Assembly: GCA_034429475.1 (NCBI GenBank)
Contig: DAOUGD010000086.1
Location: 1-52,874 of the forward strand
Length of the DNA: 52,874 nucleotides
Source: JAKQHY01 sp034429475
Lineage (GTDB): Bacteria; Chloroflexota; Anaerolineae; B4-G1; SLSP01
Direction: 5' to 3'
Below the pieces are notes generated by a model. It was not told the DNA's origin and ran no database searches. It saw nothing but the letters and a program-made list of their open reading frames with translations. Position 1 is the stretch's first letter, and each line of letters opens with the position of its first letter. The translations under genes and the position numbers were made by a program. Below, in pieces: positions 17,423 to 25,948 of the stretch.

Positions 17423-17530
17423 GTTACATTTTTATGGATTCGGTTTAAAATTAATAACACTCACCACAACACTTGAAAGCCGTCATAGGACTATTGGACT
17501 GATGACTATAAGACTTTAAGGAGATGGGAC

Positions 17531-19396
17531 ATGAACGGGTATACAGGCAAAATCTTAAAAGTGGATTTGACGACCGGCAAGATTGAGATTGAAGAGCCGA
17601 CCGAGCTTTTTTACCGCCGTTATTTGGGTGGGGCCGGAATTATCGGCTATTACCTGCTCAAGGACATCCCCAAAGGGGCGGATCCACTGGGGCCGGATAA
17701 CGTGCTGGTGATGGCCGGCGGGGCGATGACCGGGCTGCCCATCGCCGGCGGTGGGCGCAACGCCGTGGGCGCCAAGTCGCCATTGTCCGGCGGCTACGGC
17801 GAGGCAGACGCCGGCGGCTTCTTTGGGGCCGAACTGCGTCGCGCCGGGTTCGACGCTGTCGTGGTGCGCGGTAAAGCGGAGCAGCCGGTGTACCTGTGGA
17901 TTCACGATGGCGAAGTCGAGATCCGCCCGGCGAGCCATCTGTGGGGGATGACCACCCTGGCCTGTCAGGAAGCGGTGCGGGCCGAGTTGGGCGAGAAGCA
18001 GGCGCGGCTGGCGATGATCGGCCCCGGTGGGGAAAAGCTTGTGCGGTATGCCTGCATCCTCAATGACCTCAAGCACGCCGCCGGGCGCACCGGCATGGGC
18101 GCGGTGATGGGGTCGAAAAACCTGAAGTGCATCGCGGCGCGCGGCAAAGCCAGTGTGCCGGTCGCCGACCCGGACGCTTTCAAGGCGCTGGCGAAGTCTA
18201 TGGTGGACACCTGGAAGGACAAAGCCTGGAATATGCACCTGTTGGGCACCGACGGCGGGCTCACGGGATTGAGCGCGCGCGGCGCGTTGCCGACGCGCAA
18301 CTTCCAGGACGGGCAATTTGCCGGCGCGGAGAAGATCGGCGGGGAGGCGATGCGCGATACCATTCTGGTGGACACCGGCGGCTGCTTCGCGTGTCCGGTG
18401 CATTGCAAGCGGGTGGTCAAAGTGGACGACAGCGATTACCAGGTAGACCCCCTCTACGGCGGGCCGGAGTACGAGACGGTGGGGGCGTTCGGCTCCAACT
18501 GCGGCGTAGACGATCTGCGCGCCGTCGCCAAGGCCAACGAGCTATGCAACGCTTACGGTGTGGACACGATCACCGCTGGCATGGCCGTCTCCTTTGCGAT
18601 GGAGTGCTTCGAAAACGGCCTGCTGACGTTGGCGGATACCGGCGGCCTGGACTTGCGCTTCGGCAACGCGGCGGCGATGGTGGACCTGACCCGGATGATC
18701 TGCGTCCGCGAGGGGCTGGGCGACCTGTTGGCCGAAGGCCCGACGCGCGCCGCGCAGGTCATCGGCCAGGGGGCGGAGCAGTTCGTGATTGACGTCAAAA
18801 AGCAGCCGTTCCCCATGCACGAGTGTCGCACGCGGCACGGGCAGGCGTTGGGCTACGCCGTCTCGCCGACCGGCGCCGATCACATGCACAACTTCTGGGA
18901 TGAAGGCCTGGCGCGCGAGCCGCTGGGCGAGGGTTTTCTCGGGTTGGGGATCTACGAGGCGACGCCAAAAACCGAACTGAATGCGCACAAGGTGCGCGCG
19001 TACACCTTCGACGTCAACCTGCGGTGGGTTCACAACCAGATCGGGTGCTGCATGTTCATCCCCTGGTCCCGCGACGAAATTATTAACATCTTGCAGACAG
19101 TAACGGGATGGAAGGTCAACCTGTGGGAATTGATGAAGGCCGGGGAGCGTTGCGTGACGTTAGCACGCGCTTTCAACATGCGCGAGGGCCTGACGCGGGC
19201 GGACGACGTGTTGCCGCCCCGGATGCGTCTGCCCCACGTCAGCGGCGCCTTGAACGAGAAGCCGGTTCCGCCCGAAGTGCTGGGCGAAGCGGTGACGTTG
19301 TTCTACGGCATGATGGGCTGGGACCCGCAGACCGGCGTTCCCACGCCGGCCAAGTTGCACGAGTTGGACATCGCCTGGGTAACTAACGTCGCGTAA
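17531..19396 (+). CDS. aor: Tungsten-type aldehyde:ferredoxin oxidoreductase
   Basis: A 621-residue AOR-family enzyme, the usual length. It opens with GYTGKILKVDLTTG and has the GAK-S/RTGMGAVMGSKNLK segment near residue 190 that holds the tungsto-bispyranopterin. The four cysteines for the [4Fe-4S] cluster are C285, C288 and C292 (GGCFACPVHCKR) and C506 or C507 (IGCC). Family enzymes oxidise aldehydes to acids and reduce ferredoxin in anaerobic cytoplasm. AAGGAG precedes the ATG. It diverges from the isomerase/kinase/aldolase genes, so it could oxidise an aldehyde released there; that link is inference from position. A strong terminator follows. Confidence 0.9.
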   Translation: MNGYTGKILKVDLTTGKIEIEEPTELFYRRYLGGAGIIGYYLLKDIPKGADPLGPDNVLVMAGGAMTGLPIAGGGRNAVGAKSPLSGGYGEADAGGFFGAELRRAGFDAVVVRGKAEQPVYLWIHDGEVEIRPASHLWGMTTLACQEAVRAELGEKQARLAMIGPGGEKLVRYACILNDLKHAAGRTGMGAVMGSKNLKCIAARGKASVPVADPDAFKALAKSMVDTWKDKAWNMHLLGTDGGLTGLSARGALPTRNFQDGQFAGAEKIGGEAMRDTILVDTGGCFACPVHCKRVVKVDDSDYQVDPLYGGPEYETVGAFGSNCGVDDLRAVAKANELCNAYGVDTITAGMAVSFAMECFENGLLTLADTGGLDLRFGNAAAMVDLTRMICVREGLGDLLAEGPTRAAQVIGQGAEQFVIDVKKQPFPMHECRTRHGQALGYAVSPTGADHMHNFWDEGLAREPLGEGFLGLGIYEATPKTELNAHKVRAYTFDVNLRWVHNQIGCCMFIPWSRDEIINILQTVTGWKVNLWELMKAGERCVTLARAFNMREGLTRADDVLPPRMRLPHVSGALNEKPVPPEVLGEAVTLFYGMMGWDPQTGVPTPAKLHELDIAWVTNVA

Positions 19397-19419
19397 GCCG
19401 ACAACCGGTTTAAAAAAGT

Positions 19420-19452
19420 AAGACCCCACTTCCGTGGGGTCTTGCTGTTTTT
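19420..19452. terminator. Bidirectional rho-independent terminator
   Basis: AAGACCCCAC and GTGGGGTCTT form a perfect 10-bp stem with loop TTCC. T-rich tails follow on both strands (GCTGTTTTT on plus, ACTTTTTT on minus), so it serves both the oxidoreductase and the pilin gene that converges on it. Confidence 0.85.
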
Positions 19453-19469
19453 GGTCCGACCGTTTGGGA

Positions 19470-19619
19470 TTAGCCCAGGCCGCTGACGACGTTGCTGAAG
19501 ACGTTCTGGATCACGCCACCGAGCGTGGTCAGGATGACGATGACGACGATAGCGATGAGCACCAGGATGAGGGCGTATTCAACCAAACCTTGACCTTCTT
19601 CTCGCGGTAAGTACAACAT
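19470..19619 (-). CDS. Flp/Fap-type pilin
   Basis: A 49-residue class III pilin. The N-terminal leader MLYLPREEG is followed by QGLVEYALILVLIAIVVIV, the conserved processing site with the glutamate needed for assembly, then a short GLG-ending tail. A prepilin peptidase would cut after G9, and the hydrophobic helix would pack into a tight-adherence (Tad) filament. AAGGAG lies before the ATG. No tad assembly genes are present in this window, so the assembly machine must be encoded elsewhere. Confidence 0.9.
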   Translation of the reverse strand: MLYLPREEGQGLVEYALILVLIAIVVIVILTTLGGVIQNVFSNVVSGLG

Positions 19620-19663
19620 TTCAGTTCTCCTTTGCACTAAGTTAAGTTTTGAAATCTGGCTAT

Positions 19664-19692
19664 ATCTTAACCCATTTCTACCTATAGCGCAA
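19664..19692 (-). promoter_or_regulatory. Candidate promoter of the pilin gene
   Basis: TTGCGC and TAAGAT on the minus strand are separated by 17 bp, about 45 nt upstream of the pilin start. The gene is flanked by its own promoter and terminator, consistent with a monocistronic, highly expressed unit. Confidence 0.5.
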
Positions 19693-19757
19693 TAGGAACT
19701 TAGTACTGTTTTAGGAAATGTTTCACAATTCCCAAAGGATTTCTACTCCCGTACGCT

Positions 19758-21179
19758 TCACCGCAGCAATTCCGGCTTGTCGCTGCAAATCGCATCCACG
19801 CCGAGGCGGCGCAGGGCGGCGATCTGTTCGGGGCGTTCCTCGTGCCAGCAGACGATGCCGAGATCGGCGGCGCGCACGCGGGCGATCCAATCGGGCGTGA
19901 GCAGACTGGCGGGATCGGGGAGGCGCTCCCAGCAGGGGCTAACGTAGCTCGCGCCGACGGACTGCGCCAGCAGCACCGGGTCAACGTGCGTCGAACTGAA
20001 CAGCACCGACGTGAGCAGGTCCGGGTTCGCGGCGCGCACTTCCGCCAACCAATCCGGGCGGAAAGAGGAGAGGATGCAGTGGCCGCCGTACTTTTTGGCC
20101 TTCAACGTCTGGACAACGGCAGGAACTACCGCGCCATCTTTGAGTTCGATGCACGCGCCAAGCTGCTCCTCCTGACACACGTCAATGGCTTCGGCAAAAG
20201 TGAGCAGATGTTCACCCTGCCCCAGGTCAACGGTGCGTAGTTCAGCTAGCGCGCAGCGGCGGATCGGCCAGATACGCCCATCCTCGGCGACGAGATAGGG
20301 ATCGTGGGCCAGGACAACCTGGTTATCGCCGGTGATTTGCACGTCAAATTCCACCATATCCGCGCCCAGGTCGGCCGCGCGCCGCAAGCTGAGGCGGGTG
20401 TTGTGCGGCGCGTAGGCCGCCGCCCCGCGATGTCCGACGCGCAGCGGGCGGTATTCGCCGGGAGCGATCTCGTGGAGCAAGGTATCGAGAATGGCATTGA
20501 TGCGGCCTGGCATCCAGTCGCGCAGCGCCGGCCAGGGGACGAGCATTTCGGCGGTGAGGGGGAAGCGCTGCGAAAAGTCCCAACTCGGCTCGAAGGCGTG
20601 CTGGGCCAGGTAGGTATGCACCAGCCGCGTCTTGAGCGGCGTCGCCTTGACCTGGTCGCGGATGTAGGGCGCGCGCAAAATCCCGTCCACCCCGGCCAGG
20701 TCGCGCGTTTCGGAGCGTTTGTGCTTTTTACGCCGCTCGTGGAACCAGTCCGGCGTCGGGGCGAAAGCGTGCTTGCCCGGCTCGCTGAGGAGGACAGGGT
20801 GATCGCCCTCCAACGCCAACGCGCCGTTGTAGCGCATATCGTGAAAGTCGCCGTGCCAGCTTGCTGCGACGCGCGTCACACGCTCATCCGCGCCCACGTA
20901 CACCCAGACGTGCTCCAACTCGTACAGGTGGCCGATGTCCCAATCCCACCAGATCGCGTACTCAATGGCGAGGGCGGCGGGCGGCTGGTAGGGCGGCGTC
21001 AGGTCAACGGTGAAGCCCTGCCGGAACGATGGCGACGGCCCACTCTCGCGGAAGAGCGTGTAGCCTGCCGCCAGCGGCAGGAACGGCTCCAGCGCGTCGA
21101 AGCGGAGGATTGGGGCATAGCGGGCGGCGAAAACGCGATCTGCAATATTTTGAGAAACGTTGAGCAATTCCGTTGGCAT
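19758..21179 (-). CDS. Two-domain protein with C-terminal glycerophosphodiester phosphodiesterase domain
   Basis: A 473-residue protein. Residues 247-473 form a GDPD TIM barrel: H250-R-G, E277-F-D279 and H292-D match the catalytic histidines and metal ligands. The usual P-E-N-T motif reads P-H-N-T (H259), a change at a position normally glutamate. Residues 1-235 are a separate domain with YAIWWDWDIGHLYELEHVWV and SWHGDFHDMR, which reminds me of Vps62/necrosis-inducing-type beta-sandwich proteins; that match is tentative. GDPD enzymes release glycerol 3-phosphate from lipid-derived diesters. It starts 3 nt after the glycosyltransferase gene, so the two form an operon. Confidence 0.75.
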   Translation of the reverse strand: MPTELLNVSQNIADRVFAARYAPILRFDALEPFLPLAAGYTLFRESGPSPSFRQGFTVDLTPPYQPPAALAIEYAIWWDWDIGHLYELEHVWVYVGADERVTRVAASWHGDFHDMRYNGALALEGDHPVLLSEPGKHAFAPTPDWFHERRKKHKRSETRDLAGVDGILRAPYIRDQVKATPLKTRLVHTYLAQHAFEPSWDFSQRFPLTAEMLVPWPALRDWMPGRINAILDTLLHEIAPGEYRPLRVGHRGAAAYAPHNTRLSLRRAADLGADMVEFDVQITGDNQVVLAHDPYLVAEDGRIWPIRRCALAELRTVDLGQGEHLLTFAEAIDVCQEEQLGACIELKDGAVVPAVVQTLKAKKYGGHCILSSFRPDWLAEVRAANPDLLTSVLFSSTHVDPVLLAQSVGASYVSPCWERLPDPASLLTPDWIARVRAADLGIVCWHEERPEQIAALRRLGVDAICSDKPELLR

Positions 21180-21182
21180 TTT

Positions 21183-23120
21183 TCACTCTTCTTGTTTGGG
21201 TAAAACACGCAAGGTTTTTAGCACAAAATAATCATAAGGTGTTTTTTCTGGGTAGACTAGCGGATAACGTTCCCCTGCCGGGAAAGGGTATATTCCTGCT
21301 GCCACTTCGTAATTCCCCGCCGGGATAGATGCCGGCAGTTGCATGACGAATGTTTGAATCAGCAATTCATCGGTGCGCCAGAGGTGCGCAGGATAGGTAG
21401 TGCAGATTTGATTGTCAGCCTGTGCCCACAGCGGCCCTCCCGCATACGGTGTGGGATCTCCGTACAAATGCACAAAGAGACTCTCCGGCGCTTGAATAGG
21501 TTGTTGTATCCTGATACCCAAAACCACTGTCACAGTTTCCCCTGGTGACACAGTCTCCGGCAATGGCGTCAACGTCAATATCTGGATCAGATCACCGAAA
21601 ATTGCTTGCGGTCCCCGTGCTGTGACCGGATCATCCGACCGTGGCGCCGCTTCAGTGATGCGATACGTTCCTTCCGGATCTGTATACAGCGGCATTAACG
21701 TCACCCACTCTCCCAGGCGCGCCTCAAACCCTGGCTCAAACGACATCAGGCTCACATATACCGCCCGGCGATCGGTCAACACCAGGCATTGATGGCTGTC
21801 GAAAGCGCCGACCGAGCGTGGCGTTAGTTGCGGCAGGCGATAGACGATGACCGGATGCACCAGAGAAAGTGGCGAAAAATAGACGGACTCCTCGTCGGCG
21901 GTCTCCTTCCGAATGAAGTCAATGGCGCGGTTCAGGGATTCCTCCATCGAGAATGTTGTCTGGGGATCGTGCAGCCAGCGCTGCTGAAAATCCATCATCG
22001 TCTGCCAGCCCATACCCACAAATAGCAATCCGACAGCGACAACCCCTACCTGTCCATAACCACATGCACTCAACCAACGGACAACGCTATACACGCCACA
22101 CCCAAGCACCACCGCAATCGCAATCGTCAATCCGCTACCTCGCAAAAAATGCGGCGCTTGATTGCTCAACAACGAGGGTGTGAGAGACAGTACGGCCCAA
22201 CCGCCAAGCCACACAAGTTGCCAACGGTAATGCACCGTGAAGAAAAGCGCGATGAGACCAATGCCAAATAAGAGGCCCTGGACTGGCGTCAAAATAGGTC
22301 GCCCTGGCAGGTTGAATGTTACATTGACATCGCCGGTTTGAAAGAAAGCGCGCAGCCAGAGCAGCACATTGTGCCCAATCGCCTCCAGGTCCCAGGCTGC
22401 GACGGTCTGGGAACGGGAAAAGAATAGATCAGGATGTACCCAGATATAATGCACCATCGGCAGCATCAACAAAACGGCCACGCCTCCGGCCCACATCACA
22501 CCACGACGTCGCTCTGGCCGGAAGGCATAACACATCCCCAGCAGGAGTCCCGCGTAGCCGATCCACGCTGCCGACGCGAAATAGGTATAGGCCAACAATC
22601 CCAGAGTAATGCCTGCGCGCATCCAATGCCAACCATGATTGGTGCGGCAGGCCTCCAATAGCCAGGCCGCCGACAGGGTTCCTACCAGGACATAGAAATT
22701 GGCGCGCAAGGCCAGGTGGCTGAGATGAACATGCCAATACAACGTCGTCAGCGCCAACATCACCCATAGTGCGCCCTGCTTGCGGAGCAATTCGCGCGCC
22801 AATTTGAACGTCGCGGCCAACGTCAAGACACCGACCATCGTAGCCGCCAACCGCACGCCGAACGGTTCTCCCGGAAACGCCCACACAAAAGGGAGCAGCC
22901 AATACATAAAGCCGCTCTCACGCCCGAAGTTGCCGGGGAAAAACGGCGTGAAACGAGGATTGGTAATGAGGCTTTGCGCATCCAGCGCTTCGTACGCCTC
23001 ATCATAGTGTAACATCGTCCGCATTGCCCCCAGTGTCGAGCAACGCATCCACACTCCCATCAGCAAAATAACTAAGCTCGCCCACCGATATAGGGATAGC
23101 GATTGCGGCCTTTCAGACAT
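21183..23120 (-). CDS. GT-C (family 39/ArnT-like) membrane glycosyltransferase
   Basis: A 645-residue polytopic protein with about ten membrane helices in the first 400 residues and a soluble, beta-rich part from about 430 to the end. HYDEAYEALD near residue 38 in the first extracytoplasmic loop is the acidic motif of GT-C enzymes, which use polyprenyl-phosphate sugars to glycosylate proteins or lipids outside the membrane. The long C-terminal domain is typical of bacterial homologues from Chloroflexota. It is co-transcribed with the GDPD fusion gene, suggesting work on envelope glycolipids. Confidence 0.75.
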   Translation of the reverse strand: MSERPQSLSLYRWASLVILLMGVWMRCSTLGAMRTMLHYDEAYEALDAQSLITNPRFTPFFPGNFGRESGFMYWLLPFVWAFPGEPFGVRLAATMVGVLTLAATFKLARELLRKQGALWVMLALTTLYWHVHLSHLALRANFYVLVGTLSAAWLLEACRTNHGWHWMRAGITLGLLAYTYFASAAWIGYAGLLLGMCYAFRPERRRGVMWAGGVAVLLMLPMVHYIWVHPDLFFSRSQTVAAWDLEAIGHNVLLWLRAFFQTGDVNVTFNLPGRPILTPVQGLLFGIGLIALFFTVHYRWQLVWLGGWAVLSLTPSLLSNQAPHFLRGSGLTIAIAVVLGCGVYSVVRWLSACGYGQVGVVAVGLLFVGMGWQTMMDFQQRWLHDPQTTFSMEESLNRAIDFIRKETADEESVYFSPLSLVHPVIVYRLPQLTPRSVGAFDSHQCLVLTDRRAVYVSLMSFEPGFEARLGEWVTLMPLYTDPEGTYRITEAAPRSDDPVTARGPQAIFGDLIQILTLTPLPETVSPGETVTVVLGIRIQQPIQAPESLFVHLYGDPTPYAGGPLWAQADNQICTTYPAHLWRTDELLIQTFVMQLPASIPAGNYEVAAGIYPFPAGERYPLVYPEKTPYDYFVLKTLRVLPKQEE

Positions 23121-23151
23121 CTCAACGATTGCCTCTGCCAGCCTCTTGAAT

Positions 23152-25755
23152 TTAAATTGCTATTTCTTTGTCCTGCGCGAACTTCAGCCGCATCGTCACG
23201 CCGCCGTATTGGATGTCCGTCTGCGACGCGGGGAAGTCGGCGACGCAGTAGGGGTTGTCGTAGTGCTTGAAACCATGCAGGGGGACAGCCTCGTTATTGC
23301 GGCGGAAGTCGCCCTCCCAGCCAAAGGTCAGCGTCTCGCCGCCGAGGGTGATAAGGCGCACATTCAGATCGTCAAAGGTAACGGACAGCTTGAGGATTTT
23401 CTCTTGGAACGCGGCAAAGTCGCCGTCAATCACGGCGCGGCCCATGTGGCACAGCCAGATGTTGTGCCGGCCCGGCGAGCGCAGTTCGCGGTAGGCGCTG
23501 TGCCCGGTGCGGATGAGTTGGAAGCCCTGGGAAGCCGTCAGCGCCAGATAGCCTTTGTCCTTGTGCGCGAAGGCCCAGCCATCGCGGATCACGTATTCGT
23601 CGAAACTGTGCGTCGGGAAGTAGGCGTGCGTGAAGCCGAGCCAGTCGTCTTCCGGCAGGGAATGGATGGCGATGAGCACGTCTTTCCACTGCGCCACGCG
23701 CGGCAGGGTGACGTTGCCGGCCCAGAAGTTCGGGCGGTGCGCGTTGTCGAGGCTGGCGCACGGCGGGTGGTTGACGAACACGGTCGCGCCCGGCCCTAAC
23801 GTGGCCTGCCATACGTGCTGCTGGACGCCCGGCGCGCCGGGGTGGTAGTCCTGCACGGAACACAGCATCCCGTCCGGCGTCTTGTAGGTCACTTTGTCCA
23901 CGCCGTCGCCGGCTTCGGCTGGGGCGTGATGCTCGCGGCCCCACAGTTCCTCCGGCAGGTCGGCGGCGATGACCTGGAGCATGACGGGCAGCTCGTAGTT
24001 TTCCATGCAGGCCATGCTCACCGTTCCCAGGATGGCCTGGTTGAAAATTCCCTGCCCCCACAGCAGGTTGGTGATGCCGGCGGTAGATTCCATGTAACCG
24101 CCGAGGATATGCGGGGCGTAGGTGCGCCCATGCGTCGAGCCGAACACGCCTTTGTAGGAGTTCACGGCGATGGTGAAGAGGATTTTGTCAATCAGCACCG
24201 AGGCCAGTTCCCACACGGCGTCCGTTTCCGCCAGATCCGCCAGATGGGAGAGCGCCAGCAGGTCTTCCTCGAAGTAACAGTTGGAATCCCACTCGCTGAA
24301 GCCGCGCATCCCGCGCTCGCGCAGCCAGGCCAGCGCCATCTGCTCGCCATGCTCCCGGTGCCATTGGCCGGTCTGCCCATTGTTGGTGAAGACGCGGTCG
24401 GGATAAAGCTGCCCGGCCAGGATTTCGCAGGCGTGAAAAAGGATTTGGTGGTTTTCGGACCAGTACCACATCGCGTCCGCGCCCGGCTCGTCATGCCAGT
24501 ACTTGAAGTTGAGGATGCAGTCCTCAAACGGCTGGCGCAAGTCCGCCGGGAACTGCGGATTATCGCCGAAACGGTACAGCATTCCCAGCAGGCCCACCAG
24601 GTAGAAGTCGCTGCAATCGCGGCGGGCGTTGATGCCCTCAATCGTCGTCATCAGCGTCTTCATCTCCAGCCGTGACCACCAGCCAATCGCCATCTTGGCG
24701 ATCTCGGAGAAGACGTTGGATTCTAACCGCGCCGCTTCGGTGAGCGCCTCCTGACGGCGCGCTGCGTAATCGCCGTAGGATACGGTGTGGTAGCGGTGGT
24801 TGCCCATTCCCCAGGCGTGCAGTTTCCGGCTGATGCGCATATTGCCTTCGTAATACTCCGCCGCGCGCGGCATCAGGAGCAAATCATACGCATTGGTCGG
24901 GGACTGGTAAGTGTATCCCAGCGGAGCATCGTTGCCGGCTGTTCCTACCCGCTGCACCTCAGCATAGATTTTGCCGGCCGGTGTCTGCAACCGCGCCGTG
25001 ATGTCGGCGGATACGGACAGGGGAGCTTCGGGGTCGTCTTTGTCCGGCCATCGCACGGCGATTTCTTCGTCGCGGGTGAACACGTCCTGTGGAATGTAGG
25101 CTGCCTCGAAAACGGCCTCCAACACGTTGCGGCGCTCCACAGGGGAAATGGTGGTGGGAATGAAAACTGTATATTGCGTATTACGTAATTCGTAATCCGT
25201 AATTCGTAACGCCATGACGTAGATGCAGTCGCGGGCGGCGACGTTCTCGACGCGCACGAGGAGGCGGTTGCGTCCGGCGTTGAGATGCGCGGCAAAGGGG
25301 ACGCTGAGCGGGTGGCGGCGGGCGAAGTGTTCCTGACGGTGAAGGTGCGCGTCGTTGAGCCACACGTCCGCCGGGCCGTTGGTGGTGAGCGTCAGGGTGA
25401 CGTCGGCCTCGGCGGGGCTTTCAACTTCGGCGTAAGCCCAGGCGCGCAGGTAGTGGGTGAGGTGATGAAAGGTGCTCAGGTCAACCAGGTGGTCTTCCAC
25501 ACAACGGACGTAGCGCCATTGGCCTTCGTAATCGCCAAGCTGAAATTTGCCGTCGGTCAAGGAGCCGGGTTCGACGGGTTGGCCGGTGATGCCGGATTCC
25601 GGCGTGGTGTACGCACGGGCAATGTCCAGGCGGAAATCCTCGCCGGTGAACTTTTCCAGGTCAGCCACCAGGATGGCTTGCGGGCCGGCGATCAGCCAGT
25701 TGTGGATAAAACCGTCGGCAGATAACGCATAACGCACATAAGATAGGTCAGACAT
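23152..25755 (-). CDS. Uncharacterised 867-residue carbohydrate-enzyme-like protein
   Basis: No family was recognised with confidence. The N-terminal 190 residues look like a beta-sandwich carbohydrate domain (NGPADVWLND, LNAGRNRLLVRVEN). Residues about 330-640 are helix-rich with WYWSENHQILFHACEILAGQLYP and FSEWDSNCYFEEDLLAL, like an (alpha/alpha) toroid of glycosidases or polysaccharide lyases; the C-terminus is beta-rich. No signal peptide is present. The ATG at 25755 was chosen because AGGAGA precedes it and the upstream frame only translates a repeat. A CGTAATT-type repeat is embedded in frame at 25177-25210, coding for RITDYELRNTQY between the two main parts. Confidence 0.6.
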   Translation of the reverse strand: MSDLSYVRYALSADGFIHNWLIAGPQAILVADLEKFTGEDFRLDIARAYTTPESGITGQPVEPGSLTDGKFQLGDYEGQWRYVRCVEDHLVDLSTFHHLTHYLRAWAYAEVESPAEADVTLTLTTNGPADVWLNDAHLHRQEHFARRHPLSVPFAAHLNAGRNRLLVRVENVAARDCIYVMALRITDYELRNTQYTVFIPTTISPVERRNVLEAVFEAAYIPQDVFTRDEEIAVRWPDKDDPEAPLSVSADITARLQTPAGKIYAEVQRVGTAGNDAPLGYTYQSPTNAYDLLLMPRAAEYYEGNMRISRKLHAWGMGNHRYHTVSYGDYAARRQEALTEAARLESNVFSEIAKMAIGWWSRLEMKTLMTTIEGINARRDCSDFYLVGLLGMLYRFGDNPQFPADLRQPFEDCILNFKYWHDEPGADAMWYWSENHQILFHACEILAGQLYPDRVFTNNGQTGQWHREHGEQMALAWLRERGMRGFSEWDSNCYFEEDLLALSHLADLAETDAVWELASVLIDKILFTIAVNSYKGVFGSTHGRTYAPHILGGYMESTAGITNLLWGQGIFNQAILGTVSMACMENYELPVMLQVIAADLPEELWGREHHAPAEAGDGVDKVTYKTPDGMLCSVQDYHPGAPGVQQHVWQATLGPGATVFVNHPPCASLDNAHRPNFWAGNVTLPRVAQWKDVLIAIHSLPEDDWLGFTHAYFPTHSFDEYVIRDGWAFAHKDKGYLALTASQGFQLIRTGHSAYRELRSPGRHNIWLCHMGRAVIDGDFAAFQEKILKLSVTFDDLNVRLITLGGETLTFGWEGDFRRNNEAVPLHGFKHYDNPYCVADFPASQTDIQYGGVTMRLKFAQDKEIAI
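25177..25210. repeat. In-frame CGTAATT-type repeat inside a gene
   Basis: Units CGTATTA, CGTAATT, CGTAATC, CGTAATT and CGTAAC follow each other with a 7-bp period. The same repeat is intergenic at 15724-15758. Here it is read as part of the 867-residue protein. Confidence 0.8.
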
Positions 25756-25788
25756 TAGACAAAATTCTCCTCTGAAAATAAGAATTTG

Positions 25789-25861
25789 TTTCACGCTAAG
25801 GCGCAAAGACGCAAAGTAAAAAAAAACAAAAACTTGGCGAGCCTGGCGGCTTGGCGTGAAA
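25789..25861. repeat. CAAAG-family hairpin repeat, copy D
   Basis: TTTCACGCTAAGGCGCAAAG at one end and GGCTTGGCGTGAAA at the other, around an A-rich centre. It lies 33 nt upstream of the 867-residue protein start, in the same orientation as copies A and C. Confidence 0.8.
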
Positions 25862-25948
25862 TTTTCATCCAACCGCCGATGAACGCCGGTTTGTGATGAA
25901 TTCCTCAGTAATAACAAGATTTGCGGACTATGAGGATCAAGAATGTGT

